Shown here: positions 8,257 to 17,542 of the stretch, piece by piece | Numbering within the stretch: the first letter of the stretch is position 1 | How the letters are laid out: each line of letters starts with the position of its first letter | NCBI RefSeq assembly: GCF_013177735.1 | Contig: NZ_WOEZ01000112.1 | Span: 1-64,000, forward strand | DNA: 64,000 nt | Reading direction: 5' to 3' | From: Paraburkholderia elongata | Lineage (GTDB): Bacteria; Pseudomonadota; Gammaproteobacteria; Burkholderiales; Burkholderiaceae | Translations under genes and position numbers: made by a program | Notes under the pieces: model-generated | The model's input: only the letters and a program-made list of their open reading frames with translations | What the model was told of the DNA's origin: nothing | Database searches by the model: none

Positions 8257-9429
8257 CTAGAACTTATGCCGTATCGCCGCGCGCACCACGACCTGCTTCG
8301 ACGTGGATGACGGCGACTGGGTGCCCGGCGTGAACGCGTCGTCCAGAATCGAATAGGTGGAGTCGCCCGTCACTTGCTGATATTCGCCCTGAATGTACAC
8401 ATCGGTGCGTTTGGACAGGTTGTAGTCCGCCATCAAGCCGAACGAATGAATCTTCGGCTTCACGCCGCCGCTCGAGGCGTCGTAGGTTTCCATCGAGTAC
8501 ACGTATTGCGCGCCGACAAACAGCACCGGCGAAATCTGATACTTGCCGTTCACCTCGAAGTTCTGATATTTCAACGAGTTCAACAACACGCCCGGCCGCA
8601 CGAGCGGCGTTACGCCGAGATAGCCGTTGCCGGTGGGGTTCAGGTAGTTCGAATTGGTGTACACGAAGCCGGCAGTGGTCGGGCCGAAGGTATAGGTGAT
8701 GCCGCCGCCGAACACGCGCATGCGGGCGGCGATAAAGCTGGCGTCGTTCGCGGTGATCGCGCCGTTTGAGCCGTTGCCGGGGTTGTCGGCCTGCAGATAC
8801 GCCGCGGCCACCAGCAGTCCGCCATAGGTGTATTGGCCGCCGAAACTGTACGCGCGATTGTTGGCGAAGCCGGTGTCGTTGCTGAAGCTGTAGACGCCGC
8901 CGAACTGGAAGCCCGAGATCGACGGGCTCGTGTACTTGACGCTGTTGTCGAGACGGAATGAGTTGTCGGTGTTGTCGTTATCGTACGGGTGCGAGAACAG
9001 TAAACCGGCCCAGTTCCCGTTGGCCGTAGTCTGCGCCAGATAGTCGACCACCGAGTCGTACTGGCGGCCGAACGTCAATGTCCCGTACGGCGCCGAGCTC
9101 AAGCCGACGAATGCTTGGCGGCCGAACATCCGGCCGCCCTGGTTAAGCCGTCCGGAGCTGACGTCGAAGCCGTTTTCCAGCTGGAAGATCGCCTTCAGGC
9201 CGCCGCCCAGTTCCTCGGCGCCTTTCAAGCCCCAGCGGCTGCCTTGCGCATAGCCGCTCGCGAGTTCATAGACATGGCCGCGGCCGACATTATTGGTGTA
9301 GTTGATGCCTTCATCGAGTACGCCGTACAGCGTCACACTCGTCTGGGCAAAAGCAGGCAGGGAGAAAATAGCTAGCGAGGTGGCAGACAAAGCGGTGGAG
9401 ACAGCCAGCGCGAACACTTGCTTGTTCAT
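8257..9429 (-). CDS. Outer-membrane porin, OmpC-like (Burkholderia type)
   Basis: 390 residues. The start MNKQVFALAVSTALSATS follows a strong AGGGAG site. A signal peptide ends at AFA, and the mature chain starts QTSVTLYGVLDEGINY, the standard opening of beta-barrel porins of the Porin_4 type in this group. Alternating strands, an internal GRQAFVGLSSAPYGTLTFGR segment and the C-terminal Phe (AAIRHKF), the beta-barrel assembly signal, support a complete trimeric general porin in the outer membrane. It is a single-gene unit with a long upstream region. The exact solute preference cannot be told. Confidence 0.93.
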   Translation of the reverse strand: MNKQVFALAVSTALSATSLAIFSLPAFAQTSVTLYGVLDEGINYTNNVGRGHVYELASGYAQGSRWGLKGAEELGGGLKAIFQLENGFDVSSGRLNQGGRMFGRQAFVGLSSAPYGTLTFGRQYDSVVDYLAQTTANGNWAGLLFSHPYDNDNTDNSFRLDNSVKYTSPSISGFQFGGVYSFSNDTGFANNRAYSFGGQYTYGGLLVAAAYLQADNPGNGSNGAITANDASFIAARMRVFGGGITYTFGPTTAGFVYTNSNYLNPTGNGYLGVTPLVRPGVLLNSLKYQNFEVNGKYQISPVLFVGAQYVYSMETYDASSGGVKPKIHSFGLMADYNLSKRTDVYIQGEYQQVTGDSTYSILDDAFTPGTQSPSSTSKQVVVRAAIRHKF

Positions 9430-9984
9430 GATGATCTCCCTGAGCTCGAGTGATGGGACCTCGATCCGACCGCTTTCTTTTTGACGCTTCTCGAGGCGTC
9501 TATCGACCCGACAGACCCCGACGCGCTTTGAGGAAATCCTCACACGCCGTTACGTCGCCGTCCATCGGGTGTCACGCCCATATCTCAAAACGTTGCGAAA
9601 TCTCCACTACGTGGGACAGCCTCTTTTTTCGCGACGCTTATTCAGGTAAACGGCGCCCCGCCGCCCGGACTTAAGCGGGCTGTCGCATTGGCCGCCCCAC
9701 TCTGCGTGTCTCGTAGCGGCTTTGTCATGGAAAGAAATATAATCGAAAGCTTTTGCGGCGCTGCAGCGGAACTCCGCGCCGTCAGACGGGTCATTTTTAC
9801 TGGCCTCTGCCACTGAGCCTCGCATGGTCGGTTCAAGCGGCGACGCGGATGGCCGCCCCGCGGGGCGGCCATCCGCGGGGCGGCCGTCCGCCGCAACACC
9901 CAATCCAATTTCAAAAAGCTTTGTGAGACGCCTGCCGCGCTGGACTAGCGAGCCGTCGCACGGGGCTGCTTTTGGCGCCACACA
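9430..9984. other. Gene-free stretch between porin and opgC-like gene
   Basis: About 555 bases with no convincing gene. A minus-strand ORF that crosses into the next gene has no family pattern and skewed composition. The first 100 bases should hold the porin promoter. The notable element is the perfect palindrome at 9844-9877, listed separately. Confidence 0.5.
9844..9877. repeat. 34-base perfect palindrome
   Basis: Every base from 9844 to 9877 pairs with its partner around the centre at 9860/9861; the core reads gccgccccgcggggcggc. A third half-site (ggggcggcc) follows directly at 9877-9885. It lies about 110 bases before the opgC-like start, outside any credible gene. Confidence 0.8.
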
Positions 9985-11094
9985 ATGCAAAAGTCGCAAT
10001 CCCGCTTGCTTGAGCTCGATTTTTTTCGCGGGCTGGTCCTCCTGATCATCGTCGTCGATCACATCGGCGGCAGCATTCTGTCGCGCGTCACGCTGCACGC
10101 GTATGCGCTGTGCGACGCGGCTGAGGTCTTCGTGTTCCTCGGCGGCTTCGCCACCGCAACGGCCTACGCGGCGCTCGCCGAACGGCGTAACGAGGCAACC
10201 GCGCGCAGCCGCTTCCTGCAGCGCTCGCTCGAAATCTATCGCGCCTTTCTCATCACTGCCGGCTTGATGCTGCTGGTCAGCGCGGTGCTGACCGCGTTCA
10301 GTATCGACGGCCCGAACCTCGCCACCACCGATCTCGACGATCTGATGGACGCCCCCGTGGCCGCCCTGCGCGACATCCTGCTATTGCGCCGTCAGCCGTA
10401 TCTCGCTTCCGTGTTGCCGATGTACGCATTCTTCGCGCTGCTGGTGCCAATGATCCTGCCGCTCGCGCGCAGCAAGCCGTGGCTGTTGCTGGCCGGCAGC
10501 GTCGCGCTGTGGGCGGGCGCACCGGCTATCGACGCCTACCTGCCCGCCGCGCCGGACATGCACTGGGATTTCAATCCGTTTGCCTGGCAATTGCTGTTCG
10601 TGCTCGGCGTGCTGGCACGTTGCCAGCCGGTTTATCAGCGGATCAGCGCACACCGTCTCGGCTGGCTGGTTAGCTTGCTGGCGGTCGCCGTGGTCGCTAC
10701 CGCGGCCTACTACAAGCTGTTTGTTGAACGCGAACCGCTCGATGGCAGCTTCAAGCAAAACCTCTCCTACCTGCGCGCAGTCAATTTTCTCGCGATTGCC
10801 TGGCTCGTCGCGAACCTGATCGAGCTCGGCTGGGCAAGGAAGCTCGCTCAATGGATGCCGTGGGTCGGCACGATCGGCCGCAAAGGGCTGCTGTGCTTTA
10901 TCGCGGGCGCTGTGATTTCGCTGGTCGCCGATTCGGTGCTGTATGCCGCGACCGACGGCTATCTGAACTATCCCCTAGGGTTGGTGGCGGATGCATGTGC
11001 GGTTGGCGGACTGTTCGCCGTCGCCAAGGCGTCGGAGCCTCTCAAGCGTTTCACGGCGCGCCTCTGGAGCTTGCGCCTCAAACTGATAGCATGA
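9985..11094 (+). CDS. opgC: OpgC-family integral membrane protein
   Basis: 369 residues with about ten hydrophobic segments. The N-terminus LLELDFFRGLVLLIIVVDHI followed by AEVFVFLGGFATATAYA is the signature of OpgC/MdoC (OpgC_C family), related to acyltransferase-3 proteins. OpgC adds succinyl groups to periplasmic glucans from the cytoplasmic side; whether this paralogue does so is inference. It is followed after 39 bases by an esterase gene in the same direction, so it may have been paired with a hydrolase acting on acyl groups. No glucan synthesis genes (opgGH) are nearby, which lowers certainty about the substrate. Confidence 0.85.
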   Translation: MQKSQSRLLELDFFRGLVLLIIVVDHIGGSILSRVTLHAYALCDAAEVFVFLGGFATATAYAALAERRNEATARSRFLQRSLEIYRAFLITAGLMLLVSAVLTAFSIDGPNLATTDLDDLMDAPVAALRDILLLRRQPYLASVLPMYAFFALLVPMILPLARSKPWLLLAGSVALWAGAPAIDAYLPAAPDMHWDFNPFAWQLLFVLGVLARCQPVYQRISAHRLGWLVSLLAVAVVATAAYYKLFVEREPLDGSFKQNLSYLRAVNFLAIAWLVANLIELGWARKLAQWMPWVGTIGRKGLLCFIAGAVISLVADSVLYAATDGYLNYPLGLVADACAVGGLFAVAKASEPLKRFTARLWSLRLKLIA

Positions 11095-11133
11095 CGGCCG
11101 CGCGCGATCTGCGCGGCGGCCTCTTACTCTGAC

Positions 11134-11994
11134 ATGCGTCTATACCTCCATTCCGCACTCCTCGCGCTGTGCGCTACTGTCGACGCGCCGGCGAGCGCCA
11201 GCACCGTCATCAGCCGAAGCTTCCATTCTGAAGCGCTCGGCCGAGACTGGGCCTATACGATCTATCTGCCCACCGGCTATCGCCACGACGCCGCGCGCAT
11301 TCCCGTGCTCTATCTCCTGCACGGCAACAATGGCGACGCCAATGACTGGCTCACGCAGGGCCACCTGCAGGCGACCGCCGACGCACTGATCGAGCGCAAG
11401 GAGATACCGCCGGTCGCGATCGTGATGCCGCAAGGCGGCACAGACTGGTATGTCGATCGCAAGGAGAAGATGGAGACAGCGTTTTTCGGCGATCTGCTGC
11501 CCGAAATCGAAACGCACTACGCGGTCGCGACGCAGCGCGGCGGGCGGATGATTGGCGGCGTTTCAATGGGCGGTTTCGGCGCACTGCGCTACGCCATGAC
11601 GCAACCCGAGCTCTTTTGCGGCGCGCTCCTGTTAAGCCCCGCGATCTATCCGAATGAGCCGCCGCTCGCCTCGGCGGCTCGCCGCGTCGGCGTATTCGGC
11701 GACCGGCAGTTCGATCCGCACGTCTAGCATGCGCTCAACTATCCGGCGCAATGGGAGCGGTACATGAGCCGGCCCTATCGCCTGCCGATGTTCATTGCCG
11801 CCGGCGACGACGACCTCCCGATCCAGGCCGATGCGGCATCGCTTTATACGCATCTTCGGCTGGCGGGGAATCCGGCGGCGCTGCGCATCATCGACGGCGG
11901 CCACACCTGGGATGTCTGGAGCGCGCTGCTGCCCGCCGCGCTGAAATACACGTTGGGCTGCGTCAAACAGTCGGCGCGCGATCAGGAAAAGTAA
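11134..11994 (+). pseudogene. Secreted esterase (S-formylglutathione hydrolase/esterase D type) with an in-frame stop
   Basis: A frame of 286 sense and stop codons broken once by TAG at 11725-11727. The N-terminus MRLYLHSALLALCATVDAPASA is a signal peptide. The chain shows VLYLLHGNNGDANDW (oxyanion region) and GGVSMGGFGALRYA, the GxSxG nucleophile. After the TAG the same frame continues HALNYPAQWERYMSRPYRL and holds AAGDDDLPIQAD (likely acid) and GGHTWDVW (catalytic His). The product as written ends at residue 197 and loses both the Asp and His, so it should be inactive unless the stop is read through or is a sequencing error. It is probably co-transcribed with the opgC-like gene. Confidence 0.8.
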
Positions 11995-12049
11995 TCCGGC
12001 GTAACCGGGCGATTCAGCAGTCCTGATTGCGCCGGCAAATTGCGTGCAA

Positions 12050-13132
12050 CTATTGCACGAGGTCGGTCCACAGCACCACCAGCACGGTCATGAGCGCGGG
12101 CCCGATGAAGAGGCCGAGCAAACCGAACGTCTCCGCCCCGCCGAGAATGCCGAATAGCACCAGCAGGAAAGGCAATCGCGTCGAGTTGCCGATCAGCACC
12201 GGCCGCACGAAATGTTCAGCGACGAACACCACGACTGAACCGAACACCGCAAGCCCGATGGCCCCGGCCACCGAGCCTTGCGAGAACAGCCACAAGGCCG
12301 CGAGGCCGAACATGATCGGTGCGCAGAACGGCAGCATCGCGGCGATCGCCGTGATGGACGCGAGCAGCGCGACGTGCGGTAAGCCGGTCACGAAATAGGC
12401 GACACCCAGCAGCACGCCCTCGCCTAGCCCGACCACCACCAGCCCCGACACCGTACCGCGCACTGCCGCGGCCATGCGCTCGAGCAACTGCGCGCCGTCG
12501 TCGCCGAAGCCGCGCCGCACGCCTTTTATCAGCGAGCCGGACAGACGCGGCCCCGCCTGAAAGATCACGAACAGCGTGACCAGCATAAAGGCGAACACCA
12601 TCACGCCGCGCGCCGCGCGCGCGCCGAAGTGACGGCCAAGCGTCATGACCGTGGAGCTGTGCAGCCCCTTCATTGCCGCCGAGTCGCGCAGCGGCTGAGC
12701 GAGATTGGCTTGCCACCAGGCTGAAATCTGTTGCACGCCGAAGGGCAAGCGCTCGATGATGTCCGGCATCGGAATACCGTTTTCCTGCGCGGCCTTGAAC
12801 CAGTCAGTCATCTCATGCGCTTCGCGCAACGCTTGCGCAATGCCGATACCGAACGGCAGCACCACCAGCAACGCGATCGCGAGCGTCAGCACGGCGGCGA
12901 TCAGCGTCGTGCGGCCAGTGAACCAATGGCTGCCTTCCACTTTTTGCAAAAACGGCCACAGCGCGATCGCAATGACGCCGGCCCAGGCCATCGCCCCAAT
13001 GAAATCGCGCACGACCCACAGCGCCAACAGCACCAGTACGGTGTACAGCAAGAGAGACGCCGCCTTCTGCTTTTTGATGCAATCGGGGGGTATCGGCGGT
13101 TCAGGCGAAGCTACGGGGGGGCGTGAAATCAT
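12050..13132 (-). CDS. AI-2E/PerM-family transporter
   Basis: 360 residues from MISRPPVASPEPP; the frame is open further upstream but that part is not family-like. About seven or eight membrane segments are visible, including SLLLYTVLVLLALWVVRDF and the C-terminal PFLLVLFGILGGAETFGLLG followed by GLFIGPALMTVLVVLW, the conserved end of the AI-2E transporter (UPF0118) family. Members export autoinducer-2 or act as sodium/proton antiporters; which applies cannot be told here. It is convergent with the esterase and divergent from the DUF3331 gene. Confidence 0.9.
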   Translation of the reverse strand: MISRPPVASPEPPIPPDCIKKQKAASLLLYTVLVLLALWVVRDFIGAMAWAGVIAIALWPFLQKVEGSHWFTGRTTLIAAVLTLAIALLVVLPFGIGIAQALREAHEMTDWFKAAQENGIPMPDIIERLPFGVQQISAWWQANLAQPLRDSAAMKGLHSSTVMTLGRHFGARAARGVMVFAFMLVTLFVIFQAGPRLSGSLIKGVRRGFGDDGAQLLERMAAAVRGTVSGLVVVGLGEGVLLGVAYFVTGLPHVALLASITAIAAMLPFCAPIMFGLAALWLFSQGSVAGAIGLAVFGSVVVFVAEHFVRPVLIGNSTRLPFLLVLFGILGGAETFGLLGLFIGPALMTVLVVLWTDLVQ

Positions 13133-13474
13133 GTGTGCTCTTATGGTTCTGTGAATATGTGCGCGAGCCGACCGGAAAAATGCAAACCCGCTACACTTGC
13201 ATCGCACGGTCGCTCATCGATAACCACATCTTAAAGGAAGCACCGGCGTCCTTTGCTGGCGGCATTCTCGTCGCACTGCGTACAACACTGCGTTGCAAAA
13301 ATCCACGCTATCGCAAATTCACTTCGCATATATCCCGCAAAGCCCCGCCGTTTCGGGTAAGCGCGGATGTCAAGTTTCATTGTTGCTATTTGGAGAACAG
13401 TGTTTCAACCGCGACACAATGGCTATCCGGCGCGCACGGGACTACATTCGGCACACCACAATACGGAGCCGACG
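13133..13474. other. Gene-free divergent promoter region
   Basis: About 340 bases between the PerM-like and DUF3331 genes. No gene is credible. An inverted repeat atgcaa-N11-ttgcat lies at 13180-13202, about 50 bases upstream of the PerM-like start, a plausible regulator site. Confidence 0.45.
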
Positions 13475-13762
13475 ATGATGACCTTAGAGTCCATCCCCCT
13501 TGACGGTACCAATGGCGTACGCATCGAAATTCTCGAGCGCTCCGACACCACGCTAGTGATCCGCTGGGTCGAACCGGGGCGCTGTCATTATGGCGAGCAG
13601 CGTTGGCGGCGGCGCTCGGCGCATACGTCGGGAACGTGCGCGGTAACGCGGCGCAAGATTCGCCGCGGCGATGCGGTGTTTAAACCGGCTGAACGGCCGG
13701 CACCTTCGAATGCTTCTGCGATGATTTGTGCTGAGGTGTTGGGCGAGCTTGTTGAAGCCTGA
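13475..13762 (+). CDS. DUF3331 protein
   Basis: 95 residues (MMTLESIPLDGTNGVRIEIL) with GGAG six bases before the ATG. The core VRIEILERSDTTLVIRWVEPG, then CHYGEQRWRRR, a TCAVTRRKIRRGDAVFKP segment and ASAMICAEVL is the conserved pattern of DUF3331, a small family found almost only in Burkholderia relatives. The CAVT...RRGD part resembles a Cys-containing loop. No function is known. It stands alone, with about 170 bases to the ribonucleotide reductase gene. Confidence 0.8.
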   Translation: MMTLESIPLDGTNGVRIEILERSDTTLVIRWVEPGRCHYGEQRWRRRSAHTSGTCAVTRRKIRRGDAVFKPAERPAPSNASAMICAEVLGELVEA

Positions 13763-13930
13763 AGTTTGAAGCGAGGCAAAAAACCCTCTCCGATTGCGGC
13801 CCTTCGCCACGTGCGCTAAGGTGGTCCCCATTGCGTCAAGTCACCCCGTTCGCCCCACACGCGGCGGTATAGTGATCCGCAATTCCACCCACCGCGCCGC
13901 GCCTCTTGCGACGCTGCTAGAGGCGACACC

Positions 13931-16492
13931 ATGGCAGAAGACACCCCGGAAACCCGCGCCGCAGCGATTCCCCCTAGCCAATTAGTTGCACCGCAACAAT
14001 TCTCTCTGGACGTTCTGCTCGAGAAATACGCGAAAGGCGACGAGCAATCGGCCGACGACGTGTTCAAACGCGTCGCCCGCGGCGTCGCTCAGGCGGAACC
14101 GGAGGCCCTGCGCGAGTCGGTGGAAGCGCTCTTTGTCGACAATCTGCGGCACGGCGCGCTCGGCGCCGGGCGCATCATGAGCGCGGCAGGCACGGGCATC
14201 GCCGCCACGCTCATCAATTGCTTTGTGCAGCCGGTCGGCGACGCGATTCAGGGGGTCGACGAACAAGGCCTGCCCGGCATCTATGTGGCGTTGCTGCAAG
14301 CCGCCGAAACGATGCGGCGCGGCGGTGGTGTCGGCTACAACTTCTCCGCGATCCGGCCCAAGGGTGCCCGCGTTCATACCACCAGTTCGTCGGCGTCCGG
14401 ACCGTGCAGTTATATGGACGTGTTCGACGCCTCGTGCCGGACCGTGGAAAGCGCCGGCTCGCGGCGCGGCGCGCAAATGGCCGTGCTCGACTGTAACCAC
14501 CCCGATCTGATCGAGTTCATCGAGGCGAAACATTCGAAAGGCCGCTGGAACAACTTCAACGTGTCGGTGGGCGTCACCGACGAATTCATGCGCGCCGTCG
14601 AAGAAGATCAGCCCTGGCCGCTCGTGCACCGCGCCGAGCCGTCGCCGGCGCTCCGCGCGGCCGGCGACGTGCGGCAACGCGAAGACGGTTTGTGGGTCTA
14701 CAGCGAAAGGCCCGCACGCGAGATCTGGGACCGCATCATGCGCTCCACGTACGACGTCGCTGAGCCCGGTATCGTGTTCATCTCACGCATGAACGAAGAC
14801 AACAATCTACGCGCCGTCGAAACGATCCGCGCCACCAATCCGTGCGGCGAACAACCGTTGCCGGCCTACGGCTGCTGCAACCTCGGACCGTTGAACCTCA
14901 CGCGTTTCGTGGTCGATCCGTTCGCGCAAATGAAAGGCCGCAAGCCTTCGTTCGACTGGGACGGACTCGCCAAATGCACCCGTATCCAGGTGCGTTTCCT
15001 CGACGACGTGCTCGACGTCACGCTATGGCCGCTGCAGCAGCAATATGACGAGTCGCGCGCCAAGCGGCGCATCGGCGTGGGCTTCACCGGCCTCGGCGAT
15101 ACGCTGGTGATGCTCGGCCTGCGCTACAACTCGCAGGAAGGCCGCGACTTCGCGGTGCGCATTGCCCGGCTGATGCGTGACGAAGCCTATCGGGCGTCGG
15201 TGGAACTGGCGCGCGAGCGCGGCGCATTTGAGTTGTTCGACGCCGCACGTTATCTGGAAGCAGGCACCTTCGCCTCGCGCCTGCCGGACGACATCAAAGA
15301 TGCGATACGCCAGGACGGCATCCGCAACAGTCATTTACTGTCGATCGCGCCGACGGGCACCGTCAGCCTCGCGTTCGCCGACAACGCGTCGAACGGCATC
15401 GAACCGGCCTTCTCGTGGACCTACACGCGCATGAAGGTGATGGCCGACGGCGGCCGCGAATCGTTCGATGTCGAAGACTACGCGTATCGTCTTTATCGCG
15501 AACTCGGCGGCGATGTGAACAGCCTGCCGGACTACTTCGTCAGCGCACTCGAAATGTCGGCACGCGACCACCTCGACATGATGGCCGCCGTGCAGCCCTA
15601 CGTGGACACGTCGATCTCGAAGACGGTGAACGTGCCGGCGGACTATCCATTCGAAGCGTTCGAAAGCCTTTACTTCGACGCATGGAAAAACGGTCTCAAG
15701 GGCCTCGCCACATACCGCCCGAATGAAACGCTCGGCGCGGTGCTGAGCGTAAGCCCGCCGCCAGTGGATGACACGCTGGCCGAGACCGATCAGGATCCGC
15801 TGCGGATTGCGATCGATCATCGACCCAAGGGCGAGTTGCCTGCGATCATCGAAAAAGTCGAGTACCTGACGCAAGCGGGCAAGAAATCGCTTTACGTGGC
15901 GGTGTCGTTCATCGAAGTGACGGGACGACTTGGCGGTGAAGACGTCACGATCGAGCGCCCCATCGAGTTCTTCATTCCGACCGGTCAGCGCGACGAATCG
16001 CAGCAATGGATCACGGCGACAATGCGTTCGCTGTCGCTCGCGGCACGCGGTGGTTTTGTCGCACGCAACTTGCAGGATATGCGCAAGGTGTCGTGGGATC
16101 GCGGGCAGGTGCGGCTCGGCGAGGTGCAACGCCTCGACGGTCATCGCACGCCACGCTGGCACGATTCCGAAGTCGCGGCGCTCGCTTTTGCGATCCAGCA
16201 GATTCTGCACCGGCGCGGTTTTCTCGACGCCGAAGGCAACCAGGTGCCGTCGCGCTTGCTTGCGCGGTTGCCGCGCGGGCAGATGAGAGCCGAGACGGCG
16301 TTGCCGGCGGATTTCGGTATCCGTCCGCATCCTGGCGACGCCGACGAAACGACGTTGACGCAACCCGGCGGTGCGCAAGGGCTGCACACCATGCTTGGAC
16401 GCAAATGCGGCTCTTGCGGTGCGAACGCGGTGATCCGTAAGGATGGGTGCGACTTCTGTACGGCGTGTGGTGAAGTCGGCGCGTGCGGGTGA
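13931..16492 (+). CDS. nrdJ: Adenosylcobalamin-dependent (class II) ribonucleotide reductase
   Basis: 853 residues. It reduces ribonucleotides to deoxyribonucleotides using a radical made from coenzyme B12, so it works with or without oxygen. Visible signatures are LINCFVQPVGDAI (first redox Cys, about residue 97), GGGVGYNFSAIRP, the active-site motif NPCGEQPLPAYGCCNLG at about residue 302, and APTGTVSLAFADNASNGIEP. The C-terminus has GRKCGSCGANAVIRKDGC and FCTACGEVGACG, a Cys-rich zinc-like tail that carries the redox Cys pair. Length is normal for the single-chain form. The start follows aggcgac weakly. I found no cobalamin riboswitch in the 170 bases upstream. Confidence 0.95.
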   Translation: MAEDTPETRAAAIPPSQLVAPQQFSLDVLLEKYAKGDEQSADDVFKRVARGVAQAEPEALRESVEALFVDNLRHGALGAGRIMSAAGTGIAATLINCFVQPVGDAIQGVDEQGLPGIYVALLQAAETMRRGGGVGYNFSAIRPKGARVHTTSSSASGPCSYMDVFDASCRTVESAGSRRGAQMAVLDCNHPDLIEFIEAKHSKGRWNNFNVSVGVTDEFMRAVEEDQPWPLVHRAEPSPALRAAGDVRQREDGLWVYSERPAREIWDRIMRSTYDVAEPGIVFISRMNEDNNLRAVETIRATNPCGEQPLPAYGCCNLGPLNLTRFVVDPFAQMKGRKPSFDWDGLAKCTRIQVRFLDDVLDVTLWPLQQQYDESRAKRRIGVGFTGLGDTLVMLGLRYNSQEGRDFAVRIARLMRDEAYRASVELARERGAFELFDAARYLEAGTFASRLPDDIKDAIRQDGIRNSHLLSIAPTGTVSLAFADNASNGIEPAFSWTYTRMKVMADGGRESFDVEDYAYRLYRELGGDVNSLPDYFVSALEMSARDHLDMMAAVQPYVDTSISKTVNVPADYPFEAFESLYFDAWKNGLKGLATYRPNETLGAVLSVSPPPVDDTLAETDQDPLRIAIDHRPKGELPAIIEKVEYLTQAGKKSLYVAVSFIEVTGRLGGEDVTIERPIEFFIPTGQRDESQQWITATMRSLSLAARGGFVARNLQDMRKVSWDRGQVRLGEVQRLDGHRTPRWHDSEVAALAFAIQQILHRRGFLDAEGNQVPSRLLARLPRGQMRAETALPADFGIRPHPGDADETTLTQPGGAQGLHTMLGRKCGSCGANAVIRKDGCDFCTACGEVGACG

Positions 16493-16598
16493 GTGACAAC
16501 CGGGGGCAGCGATAAGCTGTGTGAGCCTCACGGCTCTGGTGCAAATAACTGATCATGACACGACCGCCGATGAAGGCGGTCGACCGCGACGATCAGCA

Positions 16599-17453
16599 CT
16601 ACCAAGAGCTCACGAAGGCGTGGACAAGCCGGTTGAATACCCCCGGCTTCGCGACGTTCATCCCATGCGATGCGCCTGCAATGGTTTGTTTGTCCGCGTA
16701 ATCGATCCAATCCGCCAGTTTGTCAACGTTGTTGCGAAACATGCGAGGGCTCTTTTCGCCCTCGATCAGCAACGTCCTGCATTGCACGTCACGCGCTGCA
16801 TCACGTGAGTACGCGGGCAACGGATCGCGAAACTGCTTCGGCAGCGTGGCGGCGTTGTCGATCGCCATTGTGCGGAAACTGGGGGGACTCTTGCGCCAGA
16901 AACCAGGCATGCTCACCGAGTCGACGAAAAGCTCCAGTCCGGCGTCAACCGCACCGCTTTCAATCAGATCAGCAACTTTGGCGCGAAGGACATTGGTCGC
17001 AGGTGGCAACGAGGCTTCCGACATTCCATCGATCTGCAACGGGCCACCCGGATCAGCGAGCGTCAAAGTCTTCACCAAGCGCGGATACTCGCGCGCCACG
17101 TGGAATGCGACGCACCCTCCCCGCGAATGCCCCACCAGATGAACCGGCCCGAGGTCCATTGCCGCAATGAACTCGGCGAGTTCCGCGACATGCGTCTTCC
17201 AGCCAAATTCGCCTTGAATGCAGGCATCGTCAGCCGGCCAGTAGTGGCTGAGACTGACCGAAATGCAGAGGAAATGCTTCGAAAGAAATTCGGTTTGACT
17301 GCTCCAATAGCGGTAATCGCAAAGCGATCCGTGCACGAAAACCAGCGGCTCTCCCGAACCACTGATCACATAGGGCACGCAGATGCCGGAGGGCACGGTT
17401 GCAAAGCACAACTCCGGGACTGAAAGTATTGAAGGGTCGGTTCGCGCGTTCAT
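16599..17453 (-). CDS. Alpha/beta-fold hydrolase
   Basis: 284 residues from MNARTDPSILSV, with a good GGAAAGGAG site. The family pattern is PLVFVHGSLCDYRYW (oxyanion loop), VHLVGHSRGGCVAFHVA (nucleophile Ser in GHSRGG) and GASHGMNVAKP near the C-terminus (catalytic His). TLLIEGEKSPRMF marks the acid-bearing strand region. No signal peptide. The substrate is unknown. It is divergent from a LysR regulator over an inverted-repeat site, so it is probably that regulator's target. Confidence 0.88.
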   Translation of the reverse strand: MNARTDPSILSVPELCFATVPSGICVPYVISGSGEPLVFVHGSLCDYRYWSSQTEFLSKHFLCISVSLSHYWPADDACIQGEFGWKTHVAELAEFIAAMDLGPVHLVGHSRGGCVAFHVAREYPRLVKTLTLADPGGPLQIDGMSEASLPPATNVLRAKVADLIESGAVDAGLELFVDSVSMPGFWRKSPPSFRTMAIDNAATLPKQFRDPLPAYSRDAARDVQCRTLLIEGEKSPRMFRNNVDKLADWIDYADKQTIAGASHGMNVAKPGVFNRLVHAFVSSW

Positions 17454-17516
17454 GCATGGGCTCCTTTCCAGCACTATGCACGACACGGCAATCTAAGAAA
17501 ATCGCGTAATATTGAT

Positions 17517-17541
17517 GGTATCTATCTATTTTTCTGATACC
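17517..17541. promoter_or_regulatory. Inverted repeat ggtatc-N13-gataccaat, likely LysR-type binding site
   Basis: ggtatc at 17517-17522 pairs with gatacc at 17536-17541 in the 89-base gap between the divergent hydrolase and lysR genes. The size and T-N11-A-like form suit a LysR-family site. It ends one base before the lysR ATG. Confidence 0.5.
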
Positions 17542-17542
17542 A

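Noticed and set aside
9607..10098. A 163-codon minus-strand ORF before and over the opgC-like start
   Set aside because: It overlaps a strongly supported gene and spans the long palindrome; no protein pattern is visible.
13763..13930. Cobalamin riboswitch upstream of the B12-dependent ribonucleotide reductase
   Set aside because: No B12-box-like sequence or long conserved fold could be seen in these 168 bases.
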